A DNA stretch of 64,000 bases from Cristatella mucedo (Eukaryota; Bryozoa; Phylactolaemata; Cristatellidae), in contig WPIO01000071.1 of NCBI GenBank assembly GCA_009760855.2, forward strand, positions 1,278,001-1,342,000, in the 5' to 3' direction. This document shows, piece by piece, positions 11,311-23,045 of this stretch. The notes beneath the pieces are model-generated. The model saw nothing but the letters and a program-made list of their open reading frames with translations, did no database searches and was not told the origin of the DNA. Made by a program: the position numbers and the translations under genes. Numbering within the stretch: position 1 is the first letter of the stretch; each line of letters begins with the position of its first letter.

Positions 11311-11489
11311 TGATGCTATGGATACGGCAGCAGAAGCGGAGACTTCGTGCTGAGGCTCATAAAAGTCGGCAGCCTGGGTATTAGATTGAAAGTTCAAGGA
11401 GGACGAGGCCAAAGTATTCGCTGAAGTTTTTACAAACAGAAAACCTGCCTTCTATATTGCCTATCTCGTCTAGGGTTCGGTCCTGCGAT

Positions 11490-11656
11490 TCAGCAGCCTT
11501 TTTTATATAGCGAAATAAGAGCTTTAACGGCTATCGCTAACGCTTGCAGCAGTAACGAAGGCTCAGGAGGAATAAAGCCTCAGGATTCGAACCCACGCCT
11601 TCGATGACCGAGATCGTGATTATAAACCGCCTTACCTAGCGTGCCATCGCGGCTCT
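11490..11656 (-). mobile_element. SINE-1 copy
   Basis: Box B GGTTCGAATCC (minus strand) near 11,582-11,592, head ending in GCCGCGATGGCAC-like sequence near 11,650. It is at the standard macro-unit position, orthologous to 5,663-5,825 and 47,668-47,832. Confidence 0.75.
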
Positions 11657-11689
11657 CAGAGAGCGCTCATCGTTTTTCTTGAGGTGATT

Positions 11690-12440
<751 letters not shown>

Positions 12441-12950
12441 TGTATGGTATGTGTACAGAAAGGAACAGAAGCTCGCTTCCTATATTCACCACGTTGAGCG
12501 AATTTCACGTATTGTGCGGGTATATCTTCGTTTACTCTTCCTTTAATCTGAAAATCAAGATACTCAATCGGAAGTAAAACATTTCGGGCCGGTTCTGTCG
12601 GTATTTGAAGCCGTCAAACACTAATCGAGGCGTTTGGAATTCTAAGCTGTTCAATCTCACCAATGAAAAAGCTTGCAAGTCTAGAGAAAACTGAACGCTA
12701 AGCCGGGTGTGAATGCAGGCGACTGTGCAATGCAGGTGGTAACCTTGAACATTTAACCTTTGGCTACTGTTGGTCTCGTGTCAAATGAAGCGAGCTCTGT
12801 TGAACGGCCATAACCTGCTGCTGTGTCTAATCATTGTCAACGATGCGTACGAAGTCTGTAGCATGTTAATTTATCGCTTTTTAGAAGGCTGAAGAAGGCA
12901 TCTACAATTTTTGCCACACCATTATTACTGGTCTCAACCATCAGTCAGCA
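12441..12950. other. Macro-unit spacer
   Basis: Homologous to 48,700-49,120 (words TTTTTAGAAGGCTGAAGAAG and GAAGCGAGC...GAACGGCC). No gene is seen. Confidence 0.55.
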
Positions 12951-13820
12951 TGGAGAGCGTGTCTGAGTAGGGGACGCCGTTTTTCGGACGTCTCTGCTAG
13001 AGTGCTGCGTGCGCCCAGCGATCGAATCGTTGAGACTAGGGCCAGGCATGCTCCCACACTTATTCAACGGTTCGTCGCTGCAAGCGAGCCGTTCATTGGT
13101 GCTGCGGCAAAGAGTAACTAAACTGCTCTCCCGCACAGCCACTCTCAGTTCGTAGTTGAGGCCGTAGCCAGGAACCCACCGGAACCCACTGGCCGGAACC
13201 TACCCAGAACAAACTGTACCATCATCATCTGAAAGCGGCGGCTGAGGCAGTGCCGGCGTCTGTGGATCAACGGGACCGTGGCCGCCTCAGTCCATAGGCA
13301 CCAGGTGACGCCGCCGCCGCCACCAGTGGAGGCGGAACCAGTATTCGGGCGCTCAGCTGCAGCCGACGGCTGGGCAGCACAACGGCGTGCGAAGGAGCTC
13401 ACCAGGCTTGCCAGAGGATTGACCAGTGGACGGGCGTTTTCGTTTCGTTGTTCGGTCTCCGCTTATAAAAGGATGCCCTTTTAATTTAATGAAAGAGGAA
13501 GGAAAAAATGTCAGTTTCACTAGTTAAGCTATTCATTGTCGTGCACATTAGCTTGTGCGAGACTAGAAAGATTGCTGCTTGAGTGATACAAACTCCCGTC
13601 AAGCAATACTGCAGCTTAAAGCTTAATGTCAAACAGAATGGTGGTCGTCCTCGGTTTGGGGTGCAGAAGCTATTTAGCGGCAAGCCGGTGGCGATCACTT
13701 TAAGCTCCAAATTTAGGAAGTAGACGAGAGCTGTTGAGCTACCGGAAGAATCCGAGTATCAACATCACGAAGATCTACACTGCGAGTAAAGTGAACACAA
13801 TCTGAGATCCGAACTTTGAA
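12951..13820 (+). promoter_or_regulatory. Promoter-like region with TATA box (copy 1)
   Basis: A GC-rich stretch leads to TATAAAAGGATGCCCT, with TATAAAA at 13,464-13,470. The same box with the same context is at 49,790. An ATG at 13,508 opens a 24-codon frame (MSVSLVKLFIVVHISLCETR...) with a hydrophobic start. The second macro-unit copy does not conserve that frame well. Conservation of the TATA context in two copies supports a former or present Pol II start; direction and use are inference. Confidence 0.45.
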
Positions 13821-13829
13821 GTCAATTCA

Positions 13830-14334
13830 TTCTGCGGCTCCGGCCTAGCTATCAGATCTGCTCCCCCACCAGGCCAAGCGTTTTACCACCCGCTTTTCAG
13901 AATCAAACAATTTACGAATACCTCATACTAACCTCAATATCTTTGGAGACCGTGCATTTAGTTCTCATGCTCCCGAAGCCTGAAACTCACTTCCGACTTG
14001 CATAACAACATCTACTGACTTGACCACATTTACACACATCTAAAAGACAGCATTTAGTGGATCCCTGTGATTCGTCCTGCATGTGCTTACATGGTTGATA
14101 ACCCTGTACATGCTGCCACTAACCACACTTGCATGCTGACCTTGTGCAAGTCACCCCTAACCGTGTTCTTCGTGTCGTTTATCAAGCATATTACTCACCG
14201 TGCAATCGCGTTTCACTTTGCAGTAAATGTAAAGCGCCTGGTAAGAGATAAAGTTCTCTGAGGGCGGTTTATCGAGTGCATTAGTGCACCGCAGTGCATT
14301 GAATTATTATTATTATTAGTATAATGCTGTACGA
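13830..14334 (+). mobile_element. LINE-A 3' end with 9-bp target duplication
   Basis: A 5'-truncated LINE-A starts in the codons before the PHQAKHRTTR-type region and carries the 3' UTR, hairpin and (ATT)n tail near 14,305-14,320. GTCAATTCA at 13,821-13,829 is repeated at 14,335-14,343. The related copy at about 50,155-50,170 has the same flanks with a single GTCAATTCA and no LINE. Confidence 0.8.
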
Positions 14335-14343
14335 GTCAATTCA

Positions 14344-15179
14344 CTGCACAAGCGATATCAGGGATGAGAGACGAGATGATCTATAGATGTTCGCATTCAG
14401 CTTATCGATTTATCGTTTATCGACGACTTAAAACTTCCTGCTAACCGTGGACGGGCGTCCGCCGGATGGCAGTGCCGTTTCTCGATCGGATGAGGAAAGC
14501 CAAGCTATGTAATCAGCTCGCTCCGAGCTCGCAGCAACGAGATGGGCGAACACTCCCGAAAGCGGGCGGCAGATGTTGCCTTCGCATTATCTTGTAAGTC
14601 GCACGCGTCTTCTATCGTAGTCTTCACGTAATCTTCTCCCTAGCTCGAGGTGCTCCGAGTATCAGCCTCTGTTTGAGAGTGGCTCATCAGAGCCCCATTT
14701 ATTTGAACTGCATTTACAACTTCAGTTTGACTCCGGTAATTTTTCATTTGCCTACGATTCGCACATAGAAAAACCTAATTCTTCAGCTAATTTTTCGTAG
14801 AGCAGCCTTTACCAGTTTTAAAGCCATAGACAAGGTTTGATGTTGGACAGTGTCAATGAGAAACGATTTCCTTGAAACTTGTCTCATTCCTGCAGATTAT
14901 TAGTTTACGGGATAGCTCAGAAGTAGAAACTTGGTGGACAGTCAGAACAAATCTTGAGCATGAGATTTCATTAGTTAGCAATTGACACGTTAGTCTGTTT
15001 ACTTTTCAAGACAGTGCAAGTGACAAACTAAGTATCCAGCCTAAATAGAGGCTGCCAGTGTCAACGATAAACGGCGCTGCCAGTGTCAACGATAAACGCC
15101 GCAAATCCACAACTATCCGTTCACTTTAATTATATTGACTAGAAACGATACTTTTCATGGAGATTGAGGGCATGTCATA
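14344..15179. other. Macro-unit spacer
   Basis: The left part matches 50,170-50,260. The middle (14,430-15,050) has no counterpart in the other near-complete copy. A short tandem repeat AGTGTCAACGATAAACG occurs twice at 15,057-15,099. No gene is seen. Confidence 0.5.
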
Positions 15180-15185
15180 TTAAGT

Positions 15186-15359
15186 GAGCCGTAATGGCTC
15201 ACTAGGTAAGGCGGTTGCTTTTTACGACCTCGGCATCGAGGTCGTGGGTTCGAATCCTGCAGTGGGCGTTCCTTTATCGCCACTGAAAGCGGTGGTGATA
15301 TCCGTAAAGGCTCTTATGTCGCTATACAAAAAGAGGCTGTTAAATCAGCTGGTATTTGG
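15186..15359 (+). mobile_element. SINE-1, complete, with TTAAGT target duplication
   Basis: The tRNA-like head starts GAGCCGTAATGGCTCACTAG, box A includes TGGCTCACTAGG, and box B GGTTCGAATCC lies near 15,247-15,257. The body contains AAGCGGTGGTGATATCCGTA and AAAGAGGCTGTTAAATCAGC. TTAAGT flanks it at 15,180-15,185 and 15,360-15,365. The related copy at 50,335-50,345 shows the uninterrupted site. Confidence 0.9.
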
Positions 15360-15365
15360 TTAAGT

Positions 15366-16295
15366 ATCGTTTTCTAGGCTGCTGTATACGTGTTCCGACT
15401 TATTCGAATGAAGAGACTGCTGGTTGGGAACTGTGGTTGTGTAATAGTCTAACTCCATACCATTTGGCAGATTCGCATCTGGATGAGCCAAACGTGGATC
15501 CTTAGTAGTTTGAGAAGTTCGTAATCCGGACTGCTGCCTAAAGTGCAGAGAAATATTTTAGACTCAAATTTGCCAAAATGAATACCGCATGTCTCTCATT
15601 TGAAGATATCCTACAGGAACCGTCGAGGAAAGTCCGAGCTTGTTTAGATAGGGTAGTTAACAGACATTTTCAGACAATTTATTGTTGCTTAATGTTGCGT
15701 TTAATTATTCACATGTTATTAAAATCTATCTGTGATGCAATAACAAGTTATAATGGACTAAAACATGGTTTTTGTCATTAGGACATATATCGCATGCAAT
15801 TATTAAGGTCGCTTGGCATGAACATTCCTGAATAATAAAGAGAGGGAGGGAGAGATAAAGAGATAACTGCAATGCAGACTTGGCCTCAAAAACATGGCGT
15901 CACAAACGCGAATGCTAGTTTGGTTACTTATACATGCTATAGGTATATTATGTTATATTATATATACTATAGTTATATAATATTGTGGGGCAAAGTGCTC
16001 AGCTACCAAGAAGTCTTTTCTGGTTGGACTTGTGCGCCCAGATTGTGCTGGTGGACGTCTCAGGATAAATGATAACTGAAGCAATCTTGCGGGTCACGTG
16101 TTCAAGATAAAAACTGCTGTATCGCTCTATGCTAGACTTGAGACGGACAGATATGACCGCTACCTGTCAACAGCTGCCAGTATGTAAAGTGCCCAGAAAA
16201 AGATTCAGTTCACTGAGGGTGCTATGTAAAGTTCATCATTATTATTATTAAACAGCTACAGGTGTGAGCTCCTGGTGTTAATTCGATGTATAAAC
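15366..16295. other. Macro-unit spacer with a LINE-A-type tail
   Basis: Homologous to 50,337-51,245. At 16,185-16,255 a diverged copy of the LINE-A terminal hairpin and ATT tail is present in both macro-unit copies. A Pol III box B-like ACGTGTTCAAGAT lies upstream near 16,096, but no convincing tRNA head. The (TATA)-rich stretch is near 15,945-15,985. No gene seen. Confidence 0.5.
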
Positions 16296-16805
16296 CTTAT
16301 ACTTCGTTTGCAAAACCCCAGGGAGAACTTAATCTCTATTCAGGCGCTTCACATTTGCCTCGGGGTTCGAGCCCACTACCTCAGCCAGAGCTTGATCGGG
16401 GCGAAGACCTTAACTGCTCGACCAAATGAGCTCAGGGTTGTAGTCGTAACGACGTGGAAACAGCAAGCAAGAACACAACGTTTCCGCACGAACGCAGACC
16501 AAACAATCACCTCCCGGCGGTATTTTATCAAGTTGGACCGGGAGCGCACTGTTTACCTTTTCCAGAGACAGATTGTGACTCCTCCTCCTAACAGAACGAT
16601 CGCGCCGACGCAGACAACGACGGAAACCGTAGTTGCGATGCTTCCGCTTGCGGTCGTGGCATCTGCAACAAAAGGAAGTCACGCGTCGAAGTGTGGCTAT
16701 GTATCGCGGCTCAACAATCATCACCATTTGGTCGCACTAATAGCTGAGATGCACTTCAGTATAACTGCCGTTTCAGCCTTAAACTTTACGAAACAAAGGT
16801 TTTAA
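16275..16805 (+). CDS. Hypothetical Pro/Thr-rich ORF with SINE-2-derived start
   Basis: This is a 176-codon open frame. Residues of about 8-54 come from SINE-2 (16,296-16,437, minus-oriented). The rest is a block conserved in two other macro-unit copies: SRRYFIKLDRE, YLFQRQI, PPPNRTIA, ETVVAMLP, KGSHASKC and a terminal NFTKQRF. In the copy at 51,433-51,681 the block differs by a 6-bp in-frame deletion near the QTTTET segment. No family is recognised and no signal peptide or membrane helix is obvious. It may be an exon, with the SINE part a later extension. The true start is probably near the conserved TNAD residues, at about 16,490. Confidence 0.35.
   Translation: MLIRCINLILRLQNPRENLISIQALHICLGVRAHYLSQSLIGAKTLTARPNELRVVVVTTWKQQARTQRFRTNADQTITSRRYFIKLDRERTVYLFQRQIVTPPPNRTIAPTQTTTETVVAMLPLAVVASATKGSHASKCGYVSRLNNHHHLVALIAEMHFSITAVSALNFTKQRF
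16296..16437 (-). mobile_element. SINE-2 copy
   Basis: On the minus strand, a tRNA-Leu/Ser-like head has TGGTCGAGCAGTTAAGG as box A-like sequence and GGCTCGAACCC as box B-like sequence. The tail is AAGCGCCTGAATAGAGATTA, which matches the LINE-A terminal hairpin. The copy at 51,250-51,400 lacks this SINE. Confidence 0.75.
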
Positions 16806-17315
16806 TTGCCTATTCTACGAAACAGTGCTACGCGTTATTCCACCAAATTTTGAGCGACTGCTCTACCACTTTCGCATGCTATATCCTCAAAAGGACCAGG
16901 ACAGGTAGCCATTTTATACATTCGAAATTGATATAACTGCAGTCTCTAAAAATGCTTCACGCAACTTTGGTTTTGATTCCGAATTGTAGAGGACAGTATA
17001 CCAAGATTACCAGTTAAATTTTATGCTATTGCTCTTGCTCATTATCAGACTATGAAGCCTCCTGTCTGAGCGCCCCAGCACCAATGCATGCAAAATTTGG
17101 TGGGTAAACTCGTAACAACATTACGTATAATTTATAATCAAAACTGCCGTTTCGTGAAGTGTTGAGTGTGTGGAAATTGCAGCTACATGGAAAAATACCA
17201 CAGCTCTTCGCGTGACACGTCACGACTTGCTTGCCGACGAGAATCGCACTAACTACCTCGGCCAGCTAATGAAAGACGTCATAACGCTGCTGAATCAGTC
17301 AAGCAAAATGTATCC
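16806..17315. other. Macro-unit spacer
   Basis: Homologous to 28,808-29,200 and 51,740-52,215. It links the Pro-rich ORF to the Cys/His frame and would be an intron or intergenic in a gene model. No motif recognised. Confidence 0.5.
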
Positions 17316-17501
17316 ATGACTGTCAATTTTGTTACGGATGCAGTACGTAGCAGTTCAGGGCTTGCATCTTTCGAGTGCAAGACAGCAAGCGTGACGAGTG
17401 CCGGATCTCAAGACCGAATGACCGGATACGGAAGTGACTCGGCAGCCACGACAGCCTCAGCTCAAGTTCGCTCCGCTGACCGATCTAAGGTGCTGGCGTG
17501 A
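17316..17501 (+). CDS. Small conserved frame upstream of the 12-mer ORF
   Basis: A 61-codon frame starts MTVNFVTDAVRSSSG, contains SFECKTAS and ends QVRSADRSKVLA. A homologous 61-codon frame lies at 31,766-31,951 (MTVIFVTDAFRSSSG, SFECKTAS, QVRSIDRCKELA). Copies at about 29,195 and 52,598 are frameshifted. It overlaps the Cys/His frame in another phase. No family is recognised. It may be an exon fragment, or only DNA homology within the macro-unit. Confidence 0.3.
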   Translation: MTVNFVTDAVRSSSGLASFECKTASVTSAGSQDRMTGYGSDSAATTASAQVRSADRSKVLA

Positions 17502-18045
17502 CGTAATGAACAGTGCTCTGCGCCTCGCTTGCAAGTCCCAGGGTGCTTTCTTTCCGGATTCAAAGAGACGGGCTTAGAGCGGCGAAGAGAAAGCTGGCCG
17601 GAACACCTGCATCGTTAAGTTCGACTTAGAAAGACATCAAAGGCTCATCGCAACCTTTAGAGGGAGCGAGTTCCCGACTTTCGGCGAGAGCCAAGTAATA
17701 GCCCGGTCACCAGAAGGTTGGCATTCAGTGCACTCTTCGGCGAGACGACTGAAGGCGGGTGGTGCGAGATCGAGACCGGAAGAAAGAGCTCGGGAGACTC
17801 ACACGTTCTGCCCCTATGCAACGGCCGGCGTGACACTCCTACCTGCTGATGAGGCAACGCTTGACGTGACGTTCATGCGAGTTGACGACACAGTGCTCGG
17901 CGAGACGCCCCTAGGTGTTGACGACTCATTGCTCTGCGTGCCGTTCGACCGAGCTGACGACGCAGTGCTCGTTGAAACGACCATAAGTGTTGACGACGCA
18001 GTGCTCTGCCAGACGTTCGTGCGAGCTGAGGACCCAGTACTCTGA
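17434..18045 (+). pseudogene. 12-mer ORF, copy 2 (broken)
   Basis: The same frame as copy 1 runs from the Cys/His block into the repeats, interrupted by TAG at 17,575-17,577. The downstream part (17,728-18,045, 105 codons) is continuous. It has the linker ARRLKAGGARSRPEERARET, then TFCPYATAG, then six 12-residue units such as VTFMRVDDTVLG and ETTISVDDAVLC. Copy 1 has eight units, and the difference is exactly two units (72 bp). The continuity of linker and repeats in one frame argues that they were once one protein. Confidence 0.5.
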
Positions 18046-18210
18046 GAGACGCCAATGGGAGTTGACGACGCAGTGCTTGTCGAGCGGGTCGTTTGAACTG
18101 TCACAAGCCATGCCGGCAAAGTAGTTCAAGAGCAAGCATGAGAAAACATGCAAAATATCAGGGAACTGGCTGTCCATCGACAGGCATACGACGACTTCAG
18201 TGTATCATAC

Positions 18211-18728
18211 AATTTTGTCACTCGCTTGTAGGTCATTTCATTCTTTGTCTCCAGCCTATCTCTCAAATCTACCCCCAACCAGTCAAAGCATCAAACCACA
18301 GCTTTTCAAAATCTAATCGTTTACCTACACCTCGCACAAACCTCAATTCCTGTGAAGACCATGCATTTAGTTCTTATGCTCCCAAAGCCTAGAAATCACT
18401 ACCGACTTGCGTCAGATCCTCCCCTGACTTGACCACATTTAAAAAGAACTTAAAAACAAACCTATTTAGGACAGCATTTAGTGGGTCCCTGTGATTCGTC
18501 CTTCATGTGCTTATGGGTGCTGAAACTGGCCATGCTGCCACTAACCACACTTTCATGCTGACCCTTTGCCTGTCACACTAACTATATTATTCATGTTGTT
18601 TATCAAGCACGATATCACTCACTTTTCGATCGCGGTTCCCTTTTCAGAAAATGTGAAGCACCTAGAAAGAGATTGAGTTCTCTGAGGGTGCTTTATCAAG
18701 TGTAATATTATTATTATCATTATTATTA
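18211..18728 (+). mobile_element. LINE-A 3' end, orthologue of 921-1450
   Basis: Same insertion point and extent as in copy A, with hairpin near 18,655-18,693 and an ATT-rich tail to 18,728. Confidence 0.85.
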
Positions 18729-19803
18729 CAAATGTCTCCAAGCAAAGGAAAAGTCTAGCTTCCATCAAAATATCAAAGACTCGAAGGTGCAAAGTCCAAA
18801 ACTGCTGAAGTCTACTATCAGCCATCTCCTTAATCGCTCCCATACTATTTCCTCACCTAGTGAATCTTATGCGGATTTAGCAGAATGCATCTCGAACTTA
18901 TGCGTCAGCAAGATAGACAAGAGAGTAAAACAATAAGGTAGTAGCGTCTTCATCTTTCTCCAGGACTTTTCTCACTAACTCTCTGTGGTACGTCAATATC
19001 TCCATTTAAGCTTGTCGCTAGTAATCTCAACATGAACTTCATATCTTTTTCAAAAAAGACTAATAAGTGATATAATAATCTAAACTCTGGACCCCATTCC
19101 CACGATTCTACTTTTGCAATGCATAGATCTGCTATCGCCAGGTATAGCTAATATAATAACTGAATTCTCATCATCAGGTCTTATTCCTTCACATATTAGG
19201 CTGTTATTAGGCTACTAATTAAGGAAGATACGCTAGCCCAAGAGAACTTAACATATTTCCGCCCAGCGTCCATCCTGCTGTTCCAATCGTAGACACTAGA
19301 GCAGCTAAACTCTTAAATTGAAAGGTCGAACTTCGCCGAAACGTTCTAGTCTGATTTGAGAGCTAATCACCCACAGTGTCAGATGTATAATGACACAATC
19401 AAGAATGCAGACTCAGGTAAAAACTCATAGCTCGTTTTGCTTGATCCTACGGCAGCGTTTGATACTGTTGATTACCAAGTCCTCTTCAAGCGTTTCTCAT
19501 TTCGCCTCGGCATCGTCACTAGCTCTGAGCTGCAATAGTTTATAGCTTCTATTTCAGTGGTAGTTTCAACGGCATTGATGTCAACGGGCAATCATCATCC
19601 AAGGTAACACTAAATTACGTAGTACCCCAGGGCTCTGTGTGTGGTGAGGCTCTTTTGAGAATTTATCCTCCTCTTCCACTTTTCGATGTGATAACCTAGC
19701 CCAATGTTAGCTTTCACTTGAATGCCAAGTACACAAAGCCTGTTTCTCTGCTTTGATGCCTCCTTGCCTTCCAGCACGTTGCAGTTTCTCAGCTCAATGT
19801 GCT
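18729..19803 (+). other. Spacer and LINE-A RT remnant of copy B
   Basis: From 18,729 to about 19,345 this is the post-ORF spacer. From about 19,346 to 19,803 it is the decayed LINE-A RT palm (TAAFDTVDYQV near 19,450, QGSV near 19,628). TIR-1 is absent at 19,330-19,346. No intact gene. Confidence 0.65.
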
Positions 19804-20020
19804 ACATGCATTACTGCTGACTACGGCTCATCCTTTTCAGCGGTCCAGAGCTGCTACTTCCATGCTACTCACTAGCTCAACTGCTCTCCTGACTCTGCTA
19901 TGCTTCCCACTTTCTCTTCGTTGCATGAGACGAAGTCTGTTGGCTACCGAATGCGTACCGAAAGCAGCTTAGGCTGTGAGTGGGCTATACAAAACTCTCC
20001 AGCGTAACGCCCACATGGTC
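19804..20020 (+). mobile_element. LINE-B 3' fragment, truncated
   Basis: Orthologous to 2,553-2,770. It is cut off at CACATGGTC (about 20,020), where the GC block sequence starts, so copy B has a deletion junction here. Confidence 0.75.
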
Positions 20021-20029
20021 TACGACCAT

Positions 20030-20800
20030 GGTCAGGCGACGACCGAAGAAGCGACCTGAACCTGGACGCACACGTCGCTCGCTCCAGACTTCCGCTGCAC
20101 AGTGTCCTCGGTCACCAAAGGTAAAAGGTCACATTGGAGCAGATTACGCTCGAGATTGAAGCGGATGACGTTCGAGCTCTCTCGCCGCCGCGAGAGCTCG
20201 AACGCGCGTTCGCGAGCGAGGCTGACTCACCAGTCGTGGTGGTGGCGGCGGCGGCGGCGACGAGTGCGGCGAGGGCGACGGCCGCGGCAGCGGCGGCCGA
20301 GCGCATGCTCGCTGCCGCAGGTCTCCGACGCGTTGCCGGCGGTTTCGCGCTCGCGGAAGGCGCCGCGTCGTGAACGACAGTCGGGCGTCGAGCGAGCTCG
20401 AAGACCACACTGGTCGTGCCGGCGGTGGCGGCCGTCCGTGGCGGCAATCAGCTTCCTGGTCGGCCGCGAGCGCCGCTAGGCGGCCGAGAGGCGCCGCCAG
20501 GCGGTCTTTGTCCGAGCCCTGGCCATTCGTCTTCGGCGCCTGGCGCCGCTGGAGGCGAGCGCCTACTCGGCTCGCATTTTATTGCCGCTGCAGCGGCCGC
20601 TCGGTCTGAGCGCCTCGGCGCCGGGCACGGTCGCTAGTGAAGTCAGTCGTGCAGCGACCGCACCCTGCGGACCTTGCACAGGGCGTCGAGGCGAGCGCTG
20701 CCAGGGCGACGGATGCGTGGGCGCAGAGCGGAAGTACTCCAAGCGTCGCCGCACAGTGGTGCCCGGAGTTCTTAACTGGCATAATACGAATAAAAGCCCG
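20030..20800. repeat. GC block of copy B
   Basis: Homologous to 4,590-5,410. It contains (GCG)n runs near 20,240-20,300. An open frame across 20,480-20,815 repeats the FVRAL, SARILLPLQ and SASAPGTVAS segments of the ORF at 4,929-5,588. Both strands are open over long stretches, so coding is uncertain. Confidence 0.65.
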
Positions 20801-20810
20801 CGGCCGTTTA

Positions 20811-20998
20811 AATAAATAAATAAATAAATCCTAGCCGATTAAACCGCCTCTTTTTGTATAGTGACAGAAGAGCTTTTACGGTTATCACCACCGTTTGCAG
20901 TGGCGATACAGAATCGCCTAACGCAGGAATTGAACCCACGACCTCGGTACCGAGGTCGTGAAAGCAGCCGCCTTACCTAATGTGCCATCGCGGCTCAC
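20811..20998 (-). mobile_element. SINE-1, complete, with empty site in copy A
   Basis: Minus strand: head GTGAGCCGCGATGGCACATT, box B-like GGTTCAATTCC near 20,930-20,940, body, then an (ATTT)n tail at 20,811-20,830. Flanks CGTTTA (20,805-20,810) and CGTTTTA (20,999-21,005) form the target duplication. In copy A the site is uninterrupted at 5,410-5,416. Confidence 0.9.
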
Positions 20999-21034
20999 CG
21001 TTTTATGGTCAACGGATGAGAGAGTGAAAGAAGA

Positions 21035-21163
21035 ACCTGAACGGATATCACGACCGCTTGCAGCGGGCGATACAGGCTCAGTCGCCGCAGGATTCGAACC
21101 CGCGATCTCGGGGACCGAGGTCGTAAATAGTAACCGCCTTACCGAGTGTGCCTTCACCGCTCA
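21035..21163 (-). mobile_element. SINE-1, 3'-truncated
   Basis: Orthologue of 5,663-5,825. Box B GGTTCGAATCC near 21,090-21,100 is intact. The distal part was removed by the deletion that also removed the adjoining spacer. Confidence 0.7.
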
Positions 21164-21790
<627 letters not shown>

Positions 21791-22309
21791 TGCAGGAAAA
21801 GTGAACCACAATGTAAGTTACTTTCGGTAAACATTTGGCGCGAGTCCCGTCGGTATTTGAAACCGTTTAATACTATTCCAGTGGTTTGGAATGCTAAGGT
21901 ATACAATCTTGTCATTCAAAAGGCTTGTGAGTCTGAAAAAACTGCATGCTAAGCCCCACGTGAATGCAGGTGACTGCAATGCAAGGGGCAACCTTTAACA
22001 TATAGCCTTTGGCCACTGCTGGTCGTTTGGCAAATGAAGCGAGCCGAATTGAACGGCCAAAAGATTCAGTTCTCTGATGGGGATTTCAAAATGTTGAGCG
22101 GCCGCTCAACGTGCATCGATTACATCAACGTGCACCAACGCGAAGCCAAAGTTGCTATTGCAGGCATTCCAGCACTCAGTCTGCCACTGGACGCATAAAT
22201 CAACCAAGTAGGTGGCTACTTGTGATGACCTTGCATACTTTGTATCTCAGCAACATACGAATCGATTCCGCTCAGCTTTCTCTTAGACGCTATATAGTCA
22301 TCCCAGTAT
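21791..22309. other. Macro-unit spacer, then unique sequence
   Basis: To about 22,200 it matches 6,640-7,020. After that no homology within the window was found. No gene seen. Confidence 0.5.
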
Positions 22310-22423
22310 AATTGTCCACTAGCTATTCGATCGCACTTCCTTTGCAGCAAATGCAAGGTGGCTAGAAGGAGATTGGGTTCTCTGAGGGCGCTATGTCAAA
22401 CGTACTGCTATTATTATTATTAC
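22310..22423 (+). mobile_element. LINE-A 3' tail fragment
   Basis: It carries only the last part of the 3' UTR, the diverged hairpin (near 22,355-22,403) and an ATT tail. Confidence 0.65.
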
Positions 22424-22474
22424 CAGTGTCATTTTATGTTCCTGTGTGAAAAATGCATGGCTGTGCACGATAAT

Positions 22475-22646
22475 TAATAACAATAATAATTCACTTGATA
22501 AAGCGCCCTCAGAGAACTTAATCTCTCGCTAGGCGCTTTACATTTGCTGTAAAGTGAAATGCAATTGAATGGTAAGTAAAATCATGCTTGAAAAACAAAC
22601 GAATAATATGGTTAGGGGTGACATGCACAGGGTCAGCATGCAAATT
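22475..22646 (-). mobile_element. LINE-A 3' UTR fragment
   Basis: Minus-oriented tail (AATAATAAT-like), hairpin near 22,498-22,540 and the conserved GTTAGGGGTGACATGCACAG block. Truncated at 22,646. Confidence 0.75.
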
Positions 22647-22724
22647 CAATTCAAACGATTCAGTTTATTTTACTTGCTACGGGTCTGTCTAATTGGTATA
22701 CTAACGTAATGTAGCTACAATGCC

Positions 22725-23045
22725 ACAATGACTACGTGGGCTTTACCCACGAGGAGGGTTTTCTAGGGTTCACTGAAAGCCTAAGCGGCTTTCAGTGCAT
22801 TCACCACAGCCAACAGACTTCCTATTACGTAACAGAAAGAGCCTTAGTAGCGTAGTCTAGTCAGATGGGCAGTCGAGGAAGTGAGTTGCTTGGAAGTAGA
22901 AGCTCTGGACGGCTAGAAAGGATGTGCCACAGTCGCCAGCTGAAGAGAAGATGTCGTCGAGTAAGAATCGAGGTGGTAAAATCCACGTTTTGGGACCCGA
23001 AGAGCAGAAGCTTGGTCTTAAATGTCTTCGAGTTTGCTTCATCCT
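22725..23045 (-). mobile_element. Diverged LINE-B-like 3' segment
   Basis: The order GACTACGTGGG, CCTAAGCGGCTTTC, CCAACAGACTTC matches the minus-strand LINE-B at 57,250-57,350. The coding region is decayed. Confidence 0.55.

Noticed and set aside
15186-15260. Functional tRNA gene
   Set aside because: Boxes A and B are present, but the acceptor stem does not pair, the sequence continues into a SINE body, and many diverged copies exist.
16096-16255. A further tRNA-type SINE with the LINE-A tail
   Set aside because: The box B-like word is imperfect and no box A at the right spacing could be identified; kept only as a LINE-A-type tail.
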